The notes: generated by a model not told the origin, from the letters alone. Shown: positions 24,998 through 33,867, counted from the stretch's first letter. The stretch: DNA of 64,000 nt from JANXQG01 sp963775975 (GCA_963775975.1 CAVZKX010000002.1:558001-622000); one strand, 5' to 3'. Numbers and translations: made by a program.

Positions 24998-26056
24998 ATG
25001 AAACATCTACCGATTATTCTAGCTGTTGTCTTGCTGATTCTGGGCAATAACGTCCACGCCCAGCAGCCAAAAAAGCTGATCGAATGGGGGTGGGACGAAC
25101 CTGACACCAAGTTCATGCGGCAGAACGTGGAGAAGATGGAGCAGTTACCCTTCGACGGCCTGATCTTCCATGTCACTAGCAACAAGGGCGGCAACTTCAT
25201 CTGGGAAATGTGGGGCAAACGAAAGTTCGAGTTGGCCACGTTCCAGCACGCGATTGACGATTTGAAGGCGACCCCGTTCAAGCGACTTACGGATCGGTTC
25301 TTGCGGGTCAACGTCACGCCTGGGAACGTGGATTGGTTTGACGATCAGGCATGGTCAATCGTGCTCAATAATGTCACCGTGGCCGCGACGATCGCCAAGC
25401 GAGGCGGCTGCAAGGGCTTCATGTTCGACGTAGAGCAGTACAACGAGCAACTCTTCAATTACAGTAAACAGCAGCATCGTGAAAGCAAGACCTTTGACGA
25501 GTATCGTGCAAGAGTCCGCCAGCGGGGACAGGATTGGATGAAGGCCGTCAACGGGCCGTACCCCGATATCACGATGCTCATGACGTTCGCCTATTCGATC
25601 ACGGGCAATCAAAAGGACCGTGCAAAAGCATCCTACGGCCTGCTGGCGGATTTCATTGACGGGATGCTCGACGCTTGCACGCCGCAGACGAAATTTGTAG
25701 ACGGCTGGGAAGGTGCCTATAGCTACAAGCAGAAGGAACAATTCGACACGGCTTACGACAGCATCAAGGTGAAGCTGGCTGCTTTGGCTGCTGATCCCGA
25801 AAAGTACCGCCGCCATTTTGCGGCGGGCTTCGGCATCTGGATGGACTTTGGATCGAACAAGGGCGGCTGGCACACGGATGAATTGTTCAAGAATTTCTTT
25901 TCGCCAGCCCAGTTTGCGAACAGCGTGCGTTGGGGGCTGCAAAGGACAGACGAATACGTCTGGATTTATACGGAGCAGCCTCGGTGGTGGACTATCGAAA
26001 AGTTGCCGCCCGTTTATATCGAGGCGTTGAAAGCCGCGAAGATACAGCGGAAGTAG
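24998..26056 (+). CDS. Secreted protein with a glycoside-hydrolase-like fold
   Basis: 352 residues with a signal peptide (MKHLPIILAVVLLILGNNVH, cleavage after AHAQ-like NVHAQ). Segments such as LIEWGWDEPDTKFMRQNVEK, FDGLIFHVTSNKGGNFIWEM, CKGFMFDVEQYNEQLFNYSK and WGLQRTDEYVWIYTEQPRWW look like a TIM-barrel sugar-active enzyme with acidic residues at strand ends (FDVE). I do not recognise a named family; the enzymatic role is inference. It starts 4 bases after the previous stop. Confidence 0.6.
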   Translation: MKHLPIILAVVLLILGNNVHAQQPKKLIEWGWDEPDTKFMRQNVEKMEQLPFDGLIFHVTSNKGGNFIWEMWGKRKFELATFQHAIDDLKATPFKRLTDRFLRVNVTPGNVDWFDDQAWSIVLNNVTVAATIAKRGGCKGFMFDVEQYNEQLFNYSKQQHRESKTFDEYRARVRQRGQDWMKAVNGPYPDITMLMTFAYSITGNQKDRAKASYGLLADFIDGMLDACTPQTKFVDGWEGAYSYKQKEQFDTAYDSIKVKLAALAADPEKYRRHFAAGFGIWMDFGSNKGGWHTDELFKNFFSPAQFANSVRWGLQRTDEYVWIYTEQPRWWTIEKLPPVYIEALKAAKIQRK

Positions 26057-26199
26057 CCGAAAAAGTTTGGTCGCAATGCAAAAAAAACGACAAAGATGCC
26101 GTCAGATCGCTTTTCTAACTTGCATTGAGCGGTACGGCATTTGCAGCCTGTAACAGGCAGACCAACATCTTTCCCAATTTTCGCAAAGGAGCAAGAATC

Positions 26200-26619
26200 A
26201 TGCGTCTATTGTCATTTAGCGCGCTGGGAAGCGTCGTAGTTTTGTGTTTCATGGCGGTGGGCGTCCAGGGCCAGGAGGGCACGGGCGAACGGATCGGAAA
26301 GAAGGCCGATCAAGCGATTGACCAACTTCGTGAAGAAGCGAAGGATGTGGCGGGCCAAATCAAGACAGGATTTGAGAAGGCCCGTGCGTTGGTCGATCGC
26401 TTGGGAGTGGAGGGTCGCGTCTACGCCCGACTGCACTGGGACAAAACACTCAATAATGCCGCGATCTCCGTCGATGTAGGCAAGGACGGCACCACCACCC
26501 TTCGCGGCACGGTGTCCGACGACAGAGCCAAGGCAAAAGCCGAGCAACTTGCTGGCGATACCGTTGGAGTTCAACGAGTCTTGAACAATTTGGCCGTTGA
26601 ACCTCCTGCCGCCAAGTGA
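26200..26619 (+). CDS. Exported BON-domain protein
   Basis: 139 residues: signal peptide MRLLSFSALGSVVVLCFMAV, a helical linker (ADQAIDQLREEAKDVAGQIK) and a C-terminal BON domain (ISVDVGKDGTTTLRGTVSDD, then AEQLAGDTVGVQRVLNNLAV), as in OsmY-like proteins that associate with membranes. AAAGGAG lies 8 bases before the ATG at 26200. The 3' end overlaps the GTG from which the following fragment is open. Confidence 0.82.
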   Translation: MRLLSFSALGSVVVLCFMAVGVQGQEGTGERIGKKADQAIDQLREEAKDVAGQIKTGFEKARALVDRLGVEGRVYARLHWDKTLNNAAISVDVGKDGTTTLRGTVSDDRAKAKAEQLAGDTVGVQRVLNNLAVEPPAAK

Positions 26620-27521
26620 TTTGGTACGTCGATTGTTTGCCGAGGGCGTACAAGACGACTGGCCCTGCCGATGAATCCCGCATTTTCAAGGAGTGTGTGG
26701 ACTTGGCTGCCAAGTACCCCGATGCCCCGATCTATCATTACGGCCATTATGAGCGTCGTGCCATCGAGCGAGTGGCCGAACGGCATGGCCTCGACTGCAA
26801 CTCCCTCATTGGGCGGCTGGTCAACGTCAACGGAATTGTCTACGGGAAGGTCTATTTTCCCGCCCGTTCGAACAAGTTGAAAGACCTTGGCGCATCCGTG
26901 GGAGCGTCCTGGCCGACTCCGAATCCTTCGGGTATTGAAAGCATCGCGTGGAGATATCGTTGGGGGGATTCGAGACAGGCCGACTACAAAGGCAAGCTGC
27001 TCGCCTACAATCAGGCCGACTGCAACGCCCTGCATCTCCTGACCTCGGAGCTACAAGTCCTTTCCACAGAAGCCGACAAGCGGGTGAATGTGGATTTCAC
27101 GAACAAGCCAAAGCAGATGGCTACGGCGACAGGTGAGGTCATTCACCGTCTTTTCGATGGCATACTCGCTTCCGCCCACGACGAGTACAAGCGAAAGAAG
27201 ATTGAACTGTCTGGGTTGGTCATTCCGCATAAGCTCGCCTCGCAGTCTGCTCCCGCCAGAAAATGCGTCCGTCCGAAGAAACTCAATAGGCCGTCGAAGA
27301 CCATCGTTGTGCCAAGAAGAAGACGAGGGTGTAGCAACCATCCCGAAGTCAATCTCCGAAAATCAAAGCAGACTTCATCGCATAAGATGATTGATCTTGT
27401 GTTTACCAAGACGGGATGCCGCAAGAGGGTAGTGAAGTACGTTGGGCACATGGCATCTTGCCCCAAATGCACTCATCTTTATAGCCCGCATATTATCGCA
27501 TCTCTCAGGAGCAGCCTCTAA
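26616..27521 (+). pseudogene. TM0106-type RecB-like nuclease fragment
   Basis: The frame is open from a GTG that overlaps the BON stop, but the protein begins mid-domain. Conserved segments PIYHYGHYERRAIERVAERH, RLVNVNGIVYGKVYFPARSN and DYKGKLLAYNQADCNALHLL match the RNase H-like exonuclease domain of TM0106-type proteins. The C-terminal third is basic and ends with a CPKC zinc-ribbon-like pair. The missing N-terminus and absent ribosome site point to a truncated gene. It overlaps a GDSL-type fragment on the other strand. Confidence 0.55.
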
Positions 27522-27627
27522 TCCAACCCGTCAGGCTGTCGCCAGCGCAGACAACGTCGACGGCGTTTCTGTCGGCCTCGAAGGCGGGCGTCCCTTGGTC
27601 AACGATGTAGAGGACTTCGGGTGTCAT
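27505..27627 (-). pseudogene. N-terminal scrap of a GDSL/SGNH-like hydrolase
   Basis: From an ATG at 27627 the minus strand reads MTPEVLYIVDQGTPAF and VVCAGDSLTGWIRG before a TGA at 27505. GDSLTGW resembles the catalytic block I of SGNH hydrolases. Only 40 codons remain and they abut the end of the nuclease fragment, so this is a remnant at a junction. Confidence 0.35.
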
Positions 27628-27641
27628 GGCCTCGTCACCAT

Positions 27642-28064
27642 TTACGTTCTATTCGGAATTACGATTCCCCGTAGCCAAGCAAGCACGATGACCGCCAAGC
27701 CGACAGGAATAAGCCATGTGACGTGATACCACGCACCCACTGCCATCAAGATATAGCCAGCAAAGCGAACTGCCTCGACGGTGCGGGTCATATAGCGTCG
27801 GACATATTTTCCGAATGAAGAGTGCTTGTATTTTTCGAGATTCACAAGTCGAATGAGCAGGAATGACGCGATGGGCGGCGGCACAAGGGCAATGAGCAGG
27901 GCTGGCAAGAGATGGTTTTGCCAAAGCGGATAAAGGGCTGCGATACCTGTACTCCAATCGACAAAGAGCTTCACGGGATGGATTTGGTGGTATAGGCTCT
28001 TCTCTTTGAGAGTCATCGCACACACGCCTATTGAACCAGTTTCTTGCTCATGTTTGCTCCCCAT
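27642..28064 (-). CDS. Hypothetical membrane protein (140 aa)
   Basis: Two membrane regions: LPALLIALVPPPIASFLLIR and AVRFAGYILMAVGAWYHVTW plus LIPVGLAVIVLAWL, separated by a basic loop (KYKHSSFGKYVRRYM). The start at 28064 lies 12 bases after the stop of the gene upstream and is preceded by GAGGGTGGGG. No family recognised. Confidence 0.6.
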   Translation of the reverse strand: MGSKHEQETGSIGVCAMTLKEKSLYHQIHPVKLFVDWSTGIAALYPLWQNHLLPALLIALVPPPIASFLLIRLVNLEKYKHSSFGKYVRRYMTRTVEAVRFAGYILMAVGAWYHVTWLIPVGLAVIVLAWLRGIVIPNRT

Positions 28065-28076
28065 TGCCCCACCCTC

Positions 28077-28502
28077 TCAATCCACTCGAAAATGCCCGTC
28101 ATTCTCAATAGCGTCCAAGCATTCGTCGGCGGACAGGCTCGGAAACAGTCTGAACCATTTGTCGTTGTGCCGCATGTAGGAAAGGGCGAAGTTGCCGCCG
28201 CCAAGATGCTCCATGCGGGCGAACTTGACCTCGAACGAGGGCGAGATGGCGTCGGGAAAAGGACAGGCGTAGGTCAGACCGAAGTAAAGCGTGCTGCCAA
28301 TCCACTTCGTCCACACGTCGATAATGTAGTTGAATTCGGGCTTCTTCGGCGGCGGCTGAACGTACTTGGGCTTGAGGATCACCACTAGCTTCTTCGCTTT
28401 GGCATCCAGGTCCGCCTTGATCTTCCCAGTGATCGGGGTCTTCGGGATTCGCTGCGTCGAAGGCAGCATCCACGCTTTCGGCAGTCTTGTCTTCTTTGCC
28501 AT
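28077..28502 (-). CDS. Hypothetical protein (141 aa)
   Basis: MAKKTRLPKAWMLPSTQR with AAGGAG upstream at a good distance. Basic N-terminus, then KLVVILKPKYVQPPPKKPEF, IDVWTKWIGSTLYFGLTYAC and NFALSYMRHNDKWFRLFPSL. Soluble, mixed alpha/beta in appearance. It heads a pair with the membrane protein immediately downstream. No family recognised. Confidence 0.65.
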   Translation of the reverse strand: MAKKTRLPKAWMLPSTQRIPKTPITGKIKADLDAKAKKLVVILKPKYVQPPPKKPEFNYIIDVWTKWIGSTLYFGLTYACPFPDAISPSFEVKFARMEHLGGGNFALSYMRHNDKWFRLFPSLSADECLDAIENDGHFRVD

Positions 28503-28648
28503 CGGAGTTCTCCTTGAACCTATTCTAAGGGAAGGCGGCAGACGCGAGAATAAGGCCCTGCCACTCATCCTACGCTCGTCGTCCACACCAGTAGCGGCCA
28601 ATTGTCGCGGCGACCTCGCGGAAATCTGTCCACAGCCATAGATACTGT

Positions 28649-29020
28649 ATGATTAGTTTCCAAGAATTCCTCCACGGCGACAATTGGAAGAAACCGTTGT
28701 TGCCCGACTTGACTAAAGCGACAGCCAAGATCGTCCGCAAGGGACAGCAGGCCAATGACGAATTGCGCAGCACGACCACGATCCCCAGCCATCAGAAGCT
28801 CATGATGGCCCTGGCACGGGCGGGGACGAGAGGACTAACCCGCGTGGAACTTGGCAGCTTGCTTGATCTTGATGGGCAGGTCTTGGAGGACTTGCTCGCG
28901 GCCTTAGTGCGGGCTGCGGAGATTTCAGTGTCCCAACGAACAGACGGCCAACGAGTCTATTTTATTAACGGATCAAGAACGGCCCCAGGACCAAATGCGG
29001 ACCAGTTCGCCTCGCCTTAA
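28649..29020 (+). CDS. Small winged-helix-like protein
   Basis: 123 residues: MISFQEFLHGDNWKKPLLPD, then a helix-turn-helix-like segment (SHQKLMMALARAGTRGLTRV, ELGSLLDLDGQVLEDLLAAL) followed by a beta-wing (VSQRTDGQRVYFINGS). It could be a DNA-binding regulator of the element; this rests on pattern only. It is transcribed divergently from the pair at 27642-28502. Confidence 0.5.
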   Translation: MISFQEFLHGDNWKKPLLPDLTKATAKIVRKGQQANDELRSTTTIPSHQKLMMALARAGTRGLTRVELGSLLDLDGQVLEDLLAALVRAAEISVSQRTDGQRVYFINGSRTAPGPNADQFASP

Positions 29021-29187
29021 AGAAATGACTTGGAATCGAGGCGAGTTGTGGTACTGATGAACATTGGAGCGCTTTTCTGCCATTCATCGGATAGAAGCAG
29101 TCCAAAAGCCCAAGTTAAACGCAACGTGACGCCCGTGGAGGGCTGAATAATAATCAACTGCTCCGCCAGCCCAAGTTTATTATTCGA

Positions 29188-29484
29188 TTAAACGTGAGTG
29201 CTTTGGGCAGGCGGTCCATATTTCACCTTCGCAACGGCTGTTTTGACAGCACAGCGACCCATTGCCGCCGCTAAATCGGCCTCGGAAATGTCCACGTCGG
29301 CCTGTTTCGTGGCCTTAACGCGCATCCATTCTCGCCCTGCCAAATCTTTCTTGCGAGGATAACCCGTCGCCGACCAAGGAAAATACCCTTTCACAATTTC
29401 GTTGGTTTGCAGGTCGTATTCGATAAGCAGAGAACGATACCGCAAAGACGGTCGCCGCCAACCCAACTTCCAGAATAACAGCAT
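29188..29484 (-). CDS. Hypothetical protein (98 aa)
   Basis: The ATG at 29484 (MLLFWKLGWRRPSLRYRS) is preferred over that at 29523 because AAAGGAAAGG lies just upstream. Features: basic/aromatic N-terminus, IEYDLQTNEIVKGYFPW, AGREWMRVKATKQADVDISE. Family unknown. Confidence 0.5.
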   Translation of the reverse strand: MLLFWKLGWRRPSLRYRSLLIEYDLQTNEIVKGYFPWSATGYPRKKDLAGREWMRVKATKQADVDISEADLAAAMGRCAVKTAVAKVKYGPPAQSTHV

Positions 29485-29607
29485 CGTACCTTTCCTTTCA
29501 CACAATTCACAAGCGGGTTTCATGCGCTCTCACTTTCCTTCGCCCCACTAGTTGTCGGGCAACGTCGGCGGGGCATTCCGATTCCCCGTCGGAGCCGTGG
29601 GAAGTGA

Positions 29608-30306
29608 CTACTGTTGCAAGGCGATCCTAGCCGCAATATCCTTGGGAACATACGTCCCATTTTTCAAAACGTAACCCCACTTTTTCATCATTTTATTCGC
29701 GAATGTTATATATTCCTCTACAGTGCCAACGACCAGAGGCTTTTTAGCTTTGCGCCAAGTATCTTCGGTGAACACCGTAACAACCATCTTCCTCCCGTGT
29801 TCAGAGACACGAAGTAACACATAATATTCGTTTATTTTGTATGAACCTTTCTCGTCAATGGCCATTAAACTGATTGCAGTCCCGCTTGCGTCGAACGCGT
29901 CGTCCTCGCTGATGTCCCCTACACCGACAATAATCAGACTGTCAATGTGGCGGCAGCATTCATACTTGTCATTCCACCAATCAGCAACAATAGTATTTGC
30001 CTGGGCCATTGCGTTGTTGGCGGCGGCGGCGTGCTCTTTGGCTTTGGTGTCCAATTCCGCTATCTTTTCACGAAGTTGATTCCTACAATCCTCGGCAATT
30101 ATGTCTACTTGTTCCTTTACCTGTCGCGAAATCTCGTCTTTGGTGAGAATCTGTCGCTGATTCTGAGTTGGAGCTTTTGCGTTCTGACCTTCAGTCCAAG
30201 CCATAGTGACGGCAAAGTTGAGTTCTTTGGCGATTTCAGCCGCACGGGGAATATCGAACAATTGACGAACCAGTTCCCGCAGCCGCAATTTGGTTTCTTT
30301 TCTCAT
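29608..30306 (-). CDS. Coiled-coil hypothetical protein (232 aa)
   Basis: Starts MRKETKLRLRELVRQLFDIP, has a long helix likely to form a coiled coil (DCRNQLREKIAELDTKAKEH, AAAANNAMAQANTIVADWW) and a C-terminal alpha/beta part (HIDSLIIVGVGDISEDDAFD, KMVVTVFTEDTWRKAKKPLV). The start overlaps the upstream stop by 4 bases (ATGA), so it is coupled to the small basic protein upstream. Base composition here is more AT-rich than the chromosomal flanks. Function unknown. Confidence 0.65.
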   Translation of the reverse strand: MRKETKLRLRELVRQLFDIPRAAEIAKELNFAVTMAWTEGQNAKAPTQNQRQILTKDEISRQVKEQVDIIAEDCRNQLREKIAELDTKAKEHAAAANNAMAQANTIVADWWNDKYECCRHIDSLIIVGVGDISEDDAFDASGTAISLMAIDEKGSYKINEYYVLLRVSEHGRKMVVTVFTEDTWRKAKKPLVVGTVEEYITFANKMMKKWGYVLKNGTYVPKDIAARIALQQ

Positions 30307-30578
30307 TTTCTACCTCCGAGTATTTGCAAACTAGTAAGCCCGCGAGTGATGGCAGGAGCAGGCATTTCCCCAACTCGTTTATGTCGTTGCGCCGACCGAC
30401 GCTGAGTGCGGTCGCCCGTTCGACGCAGGCGGTTGTGGATCGTGTGCATAGCTTTCGTGTTGAACCGAACGCCGTGTTTTTTGCACCAAGCAATGACTTC
30501 CGACCAACTGTGGAGTGTCGGCAAGGTCGTTTTGCAAAACTTCTGGAACTCGGTGTCATTTCGCTTCAGGAATGTCAT
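30303..30578 (-). CDS. Small basic protein upstream of the coiled-coil gene
   Basis: 91 residues from MTFLKRNDTEFQKFCKTTLP, with SEVIAWCKKHGVRFNTKAMH and a basic C-terminus (RLRRTGDRTQRRSAQRHKRV). AAGGAG lies 8 bases before the ATG. The basic composition and the WxxxIxWCxxxG pattern would suit nucleic-acid binding, but no family is recognised. It overlaps the downstream gene by 4 bases. Confidence 0.55.
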   Translation of the reverse strand: MTFLKRNDTEFQKFCKTTLPTLHSWSEVIAWCKKHGVRFNTKAMHTIHNRLRRTGDRTQRRSAQRHKRVGEMPAPAITRGLTSLQILGGRK

Positions 30579-30782
30579 GGTGTTCTCCTTCAAGGCAAAT
30601 AGAAAACCCGCTGACAAACTGGACCGTATTTATGGGCCCTGTCCGACAGCGGGTTGCTTTGCTGCCCACGCGCTAAGCCGTGGGTCAACCCTTCGATTAT
30701 GTGTGCGTTATGTGCAGTAAACTCTCGTTGGTATGTTGTTGTGTACTGGATTATACCCCGTTGCCGCAGATTGTAAATCAGA

Positions 30783-30936
30783 ATTTGCAAGCTGCTCACA
30801 AAAATTCCTGGCTGTGGAAAGTGAGGTACAAACTGATGGCACATCAGCATCATATTGATGGCACACAATACCTGGCTGAACAAACTGATGGCACATCATT
30901 TCAATCGCTCCTGTCCCGCGAGGACCGCTTGCAAAT
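30783..30936. repeat. Iteron-like cluster between two inverted decamers
   Basis: Three copies of (C/T)TGATGGCACAC/TxA at 30833-30846, 30855-30868 and 30885-30898 in the same direction, bracketed by ATTTGCAAGC (30783-30792) and its inverse GCTTGCAAAT (30927-30936). The spacing is uneven (22 and 30). The 317-base gap 30579-30895 has no other feature. It could be a replication or regulatory site of the element. Confidence 0.5.
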
Positions 30937-31084
30937 CGACGTCGCAACTGACGCAACGACGATTAAGGCGGCGACACGCAATCGCTGTCGTGAAACCGCC
31001 CCCGCAAGGATCGACGACCAAATCACTTGGATTGGTGAACTGCCGTACCAAATCTTCGACATCCTTCTTGCTGGCCGCATTCAA
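30896..31084 (-). pseudogene. DNA methyltransferase C-terminal remnant
   Basis: 62 codons contain VRQFTNPSDLVVDPCGGGFT and TAIACRRLNRRCVSCDVD, matching the AdoMet-binding motif I region (DPxxGxGT) of N4/N6 DNA methyltransferases with C-terminal motif I order. The rest of the enzyme is absent, and the 3' end runs into the iteron-like cluster. Confidence 0.6.
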
Positions 31085-31145
31085 ACTGAGATCAAGACCC
31101 GCGAAGAGTTTCCTCGATGCGACCGACTGCGGTTGCGAAGTTCTG

Positions 31146-31367
31146 TTAAATCACGACGGTCTTCTTGCCGCTCTTGATCGCGGCATACAAATCAGCGCAT
31201 GACATGTTGTGTGTTTCACAAAAGTCATTGACGCGGCGGGTAACAGGATAGGAATTGCACATCGAGATGGATGCACCACATACACAGGTGTAGATGCGCT
31301 GCAGACTGCCGCTATGCGTGATTGCCACTGGATTCGTACGGCGCATATTCTTCCGAGAAAGTTTCAT
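31146..31367 (-). CDS. Small cysteine-rich protein (73 aa)
   Basis: ATG at 31367 with GAAAGGAAAG upstream: MKLSRKNMRRTNPVAITHSG then RIYTCVCGASISMCNSYPVT and DFCETHNMSCADLYAAIKSG. Five cysteines and a histidine, including CVC and CETH, suggest zinc binding. It lies beside the methyltransferase remnant. Family unknown. Confidence 0.55.
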   Translation of the reverse strand: MKLSRKNMRRTNPVAITHSGSLQRIYTCVCGASISMCNSYPVTRRVNDFCETHNMSCADLYAAIKSGKKTVVI

Positions 31368-31610
31368 GTTCTTTCCTTTCAATGTGATAGAGTGATAGGT
31401 TTTGGAAACGGACCTACCCTTCACGGAAAGCGCGCAGAACGAGACTGAATCGGTTGACGCCGTGATTTGCTAAGTCGAAGCTGTAGAAGCAGTTAGATGA
31501 AACTGGCGAAAGTGTCGGAGAGCGAAAGGTCGGCACGATGGCGAACGAGCAAGAACGTTCTTGGCCGTGGCCACATCTCCGCGTAGCCAGCCGCCATAGC
31601 CGAAGGATAG

Positions 31611-31898
31611 CTACTCCTCAGACACGCTTTCTGATTCGATCACTGCGAAGTGGTACTGAACTTTGCCTTCGCCTTCGTCCACGCGATGCCGCCCCTTTTC
31701 CAATTGCAAGGTGAACTTCTGGGCATCGGTTTCGACCACGAAGGTCTCGTTGGCGTGTGCGGTCATGATCACGCCGATGCCCCGCGTGCGGCTCATGCCA
31801 TTCTCTCTGTCAGCTTCGGGGATCAACGTCTTCATAAGGCCGAGAACGACTGCGCACTGCGCCCATTCTTCGGGACGCAGCCACTCGTTTGGCTGCAT
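31611..31898 (-). CDS. Small hypothetical protein, 5' end possibly lost
   Basis: From ATG 31898: MQPNEWLRPEEWAQCAVVLG, LIPEADRENGMSRTRGIGVI, VVETDAQKFTLQLEKGRHRV. In-frame coding-like sequence continues upstream (SLAVELETFETVRVPQLIGA) into one arm of an inverted repeat at 31943-31959 without an ATG, so the native start may have been displaced there. Function unknown. Confidence 0.5.
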   Translation of the reverse strand: MQPNEWLRPEEWAQCAVVLGLMKTLIPEADRENGMSRTRGIGVIMTAHANETFVVETDAQKFTLQLEKGRHRVDEGEGKVQYHFAVIESESVSEE

Positions 31899-31942
31899 CG
31901 CCCCGATCAACTGAGGGACTCGGACAGTCTCAAAAGTCTCAA

Positions 31943-32047
31943 GTTCTACAGCAAGACTTAGCTGCCTCTACTACCATTCGTTGCGGTGATAGCGTTGATG
32001 TCATCGCAACCTATGGTGGGCAAATGGCCGAAGTCTTGCTGTAGAAC
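31943..32047. repeat. 17-bp perfect inverted repeat with 71-bp loop beside the integrase gene
   Basis: GTTCTACAGCAAGACTT (31943-31959) pairs perfectly with AAGTCTTGCTGTAGAAC (32031-32047). The loop contains a weaker nested stem (TTGCGGTGA ... TCATCGCAA). It lies in the 298-base gap between the small gene ending at 31611 and the 3' end of the integrase gene. It may be a recombination, replication or structured-RNA site. Confidence 0.65.
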
Positions 32048-32208
32048 AAGTCTCAGAACAACCCTACACACCCACCACGCCCGCCACGGTCGTTCTTGGC
32101 ATCGGGCAGGCTCGACGGCGATCAGGGCGGGGATGAGGGTTGGGCCAAGGAGAGGACGGAATCAGGCGGGGGGAAGCGGCGTGACGAAGACCGCCGATTG
32201 TTGCGAGA

Positions 32209-33693
32209 TCACGATTGAACTGAGGGCTGCTCGACAGGTTGAACGGAGCTTTGCTCTATGCCGAGTTGTTCCCCCAGCCACTTGATGGCCTGATCGAATT
32301 CAGCCCCGTTTTTATACGCGTAGTGGCGGGATGCAACGGTCTGCGGGGCTTCCCCAAGATAATGTTCAACAAAGCGTCCGTAGACAGATTGTTCAAGCAG
32401 CGTGCTACCCGTCTTCCTGAAAGCCTTCAGCCCTTTTTTGGCTTCTCCCTTTAGCTTCATTTTCTCCTGAAGTCGGCGGTAGGCGAATTGGACGTTTTGA
32501 TTGCGCGACAGCTTGCCATTCTCGCTTTCCTGTTCGGTAAGTAGGGGCTTCCCGTTTTCGTTTAACAGAACAATCGTGGGATGATTGCTGCGGTTTTTCT
32601 TCATCAGCGTGAAGGTTTCCTGCCAAAGCAAGTAATCGACCCTTGGAACGTTTTCGCTACGGTTTCGGGTCTTGGTGCGTTTGCGGTTGATGCGCCCCCG
32701 CTGCCAGTCCACTTCCTCTTGAGTCAGGCTGGAAATATCCTGGGGATACATGCCGCAATTCAGCATTAACAACAGATAAAGGCGGGTACGATTTGTGGCG
32801 GCGGCAAGGTGTGCCTTAACCTCTTCCACGGTGAAGGTCACGGGGTCTTTGATCGGCACCGCAATCGCCAATTGTTTGCTGGTCAGGTTGCGGGGAAGGT
32901 CGATCAGCCGCTTTTCGTATCTGCTACGGACAAAGGAGCGGGCCACTCCGATGTAGTCCTTGGCCGACGCGGGAGAAAGTTCCTTCTTGGCGACCCTGCC
33001 CGAAAGATAAATGAAGTAGCGTTCCCACAGGTCTTCATTCAAGGCTTCGAGGGGGGCGTTGGGGTCTACCCAAGACCTGAAGACGTCCAGCCATTGCTTA
33101 TTGGACGAGAAACCAGCAATTCTCCCTTTGGCTTGCGCTTGTGCCTTCTTCAATTCGAGATACTGGTCAACATGGCATCTTATCGTGTTCTCGGCGGGTA
33201 TAGGAGCGGTTCCCTGGTCTTGCCTCTCCACGGTGCGGAAACGGTCCATCCAAACCAGTTCGGCAGCAGCAGCATCTTCAGGCAGCATTTGCCGCAAAGT
33301 CCGCTGTCGGGGGTCTTCCTGAATTGCAGACAATGGAAACGGTGGCTTGTCCGAGGCCAGGGCTTCCCGCAGCCAGTCGATCATCCTGTCGGCAACCTGG
33401 GCTTCTTCCACGGAGCCAAACTGCCGTTGCCATTGGGCGTAAATCTCATGCCGATGAATGGCTTGCTGGTAGACTTCCTGGATATGAGCAGGGTGGCGTT
33501 TGCCTTAGGCCTGCGCAGTGTCTACTTCCCGCTGCTTGGTTTCCCACCATGCGTTCGCGGCTTGGCGGGAGCGGTCTTTGGTGGGCGGGTTGCATTCAAG
33601 TTGACGGGGGCTGATCGAATACATCTTGCCCCTGTATTTCTTTAACCACCGCTTTTGCGTCGGGTTCCAGGTCATGTGTTCCTGCGATGGCAT
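32209..33693 (-). CDS. int: Tyrosine recombinase (integrase) of the island, with in-frame TAA
   Basis: About 494 codons including one stop. The N-terminal part, 33508-33693 (MTWNPTQKRWLKKYRGKMYS and SRQAANAWWETKQREVDTAQ), ends at a TAA (33505-33507). The same frame then continues GKRHPAHIQEVYQQAIHRHE to 32209, so one codon of an otherwise continuous gene is a stop. A GTG at 33411 could start a shorter product. The catalytic domain is divergent: where box I usually has an arginine it reads LNCGMYPQDISSL; the KRTKTRNR strand follows; box II reads KAFRKTGSTLLEQ (arginine kept, first histidine replaced); and the end LGEAPQTVASRHYAYKN keeps the tyrosine. It lies 176 bases from the tRNA-Gln attachment site, as expected for the integrase of this element. 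Confidence 0.82.
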
Positions 33694-33730
33694 TGTCAGG
33701 CCCCTGGTGCGGTGTTAGACTTGGATGGCG

Positions 33731-33835
33731 GTTTACAGAAAGGTTTACAAAAATGGACAGCTATCCCCCCTATTGTACTTTTTGTAAACCGTTTTGTAAA
33801 CCAAAGGGCCGAAAAACGGGAAGATTGGTTTACAA
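33731..33835. repeat. Arm-type recombinase-binding repeats, right end
   Basis: Five copies of GTTTACA or its complement TGTAAAC (starting at about 33731, 33743, 33783, 33795 and 33828), in both orientations, between the integrase start and the right attachment site. They match the left-end cluster at 20757-20792. Confidence 0.65.
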
Positions 33836-33867
33836 GCCGTTTTCGTAAGTCCTTATTTGGTAAGACT

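Noticed and set aside
30833..30898. CRISPR array
   Set aside because: Only three short repeats with uneven spacing and no cas genes; classed as iteron-like.
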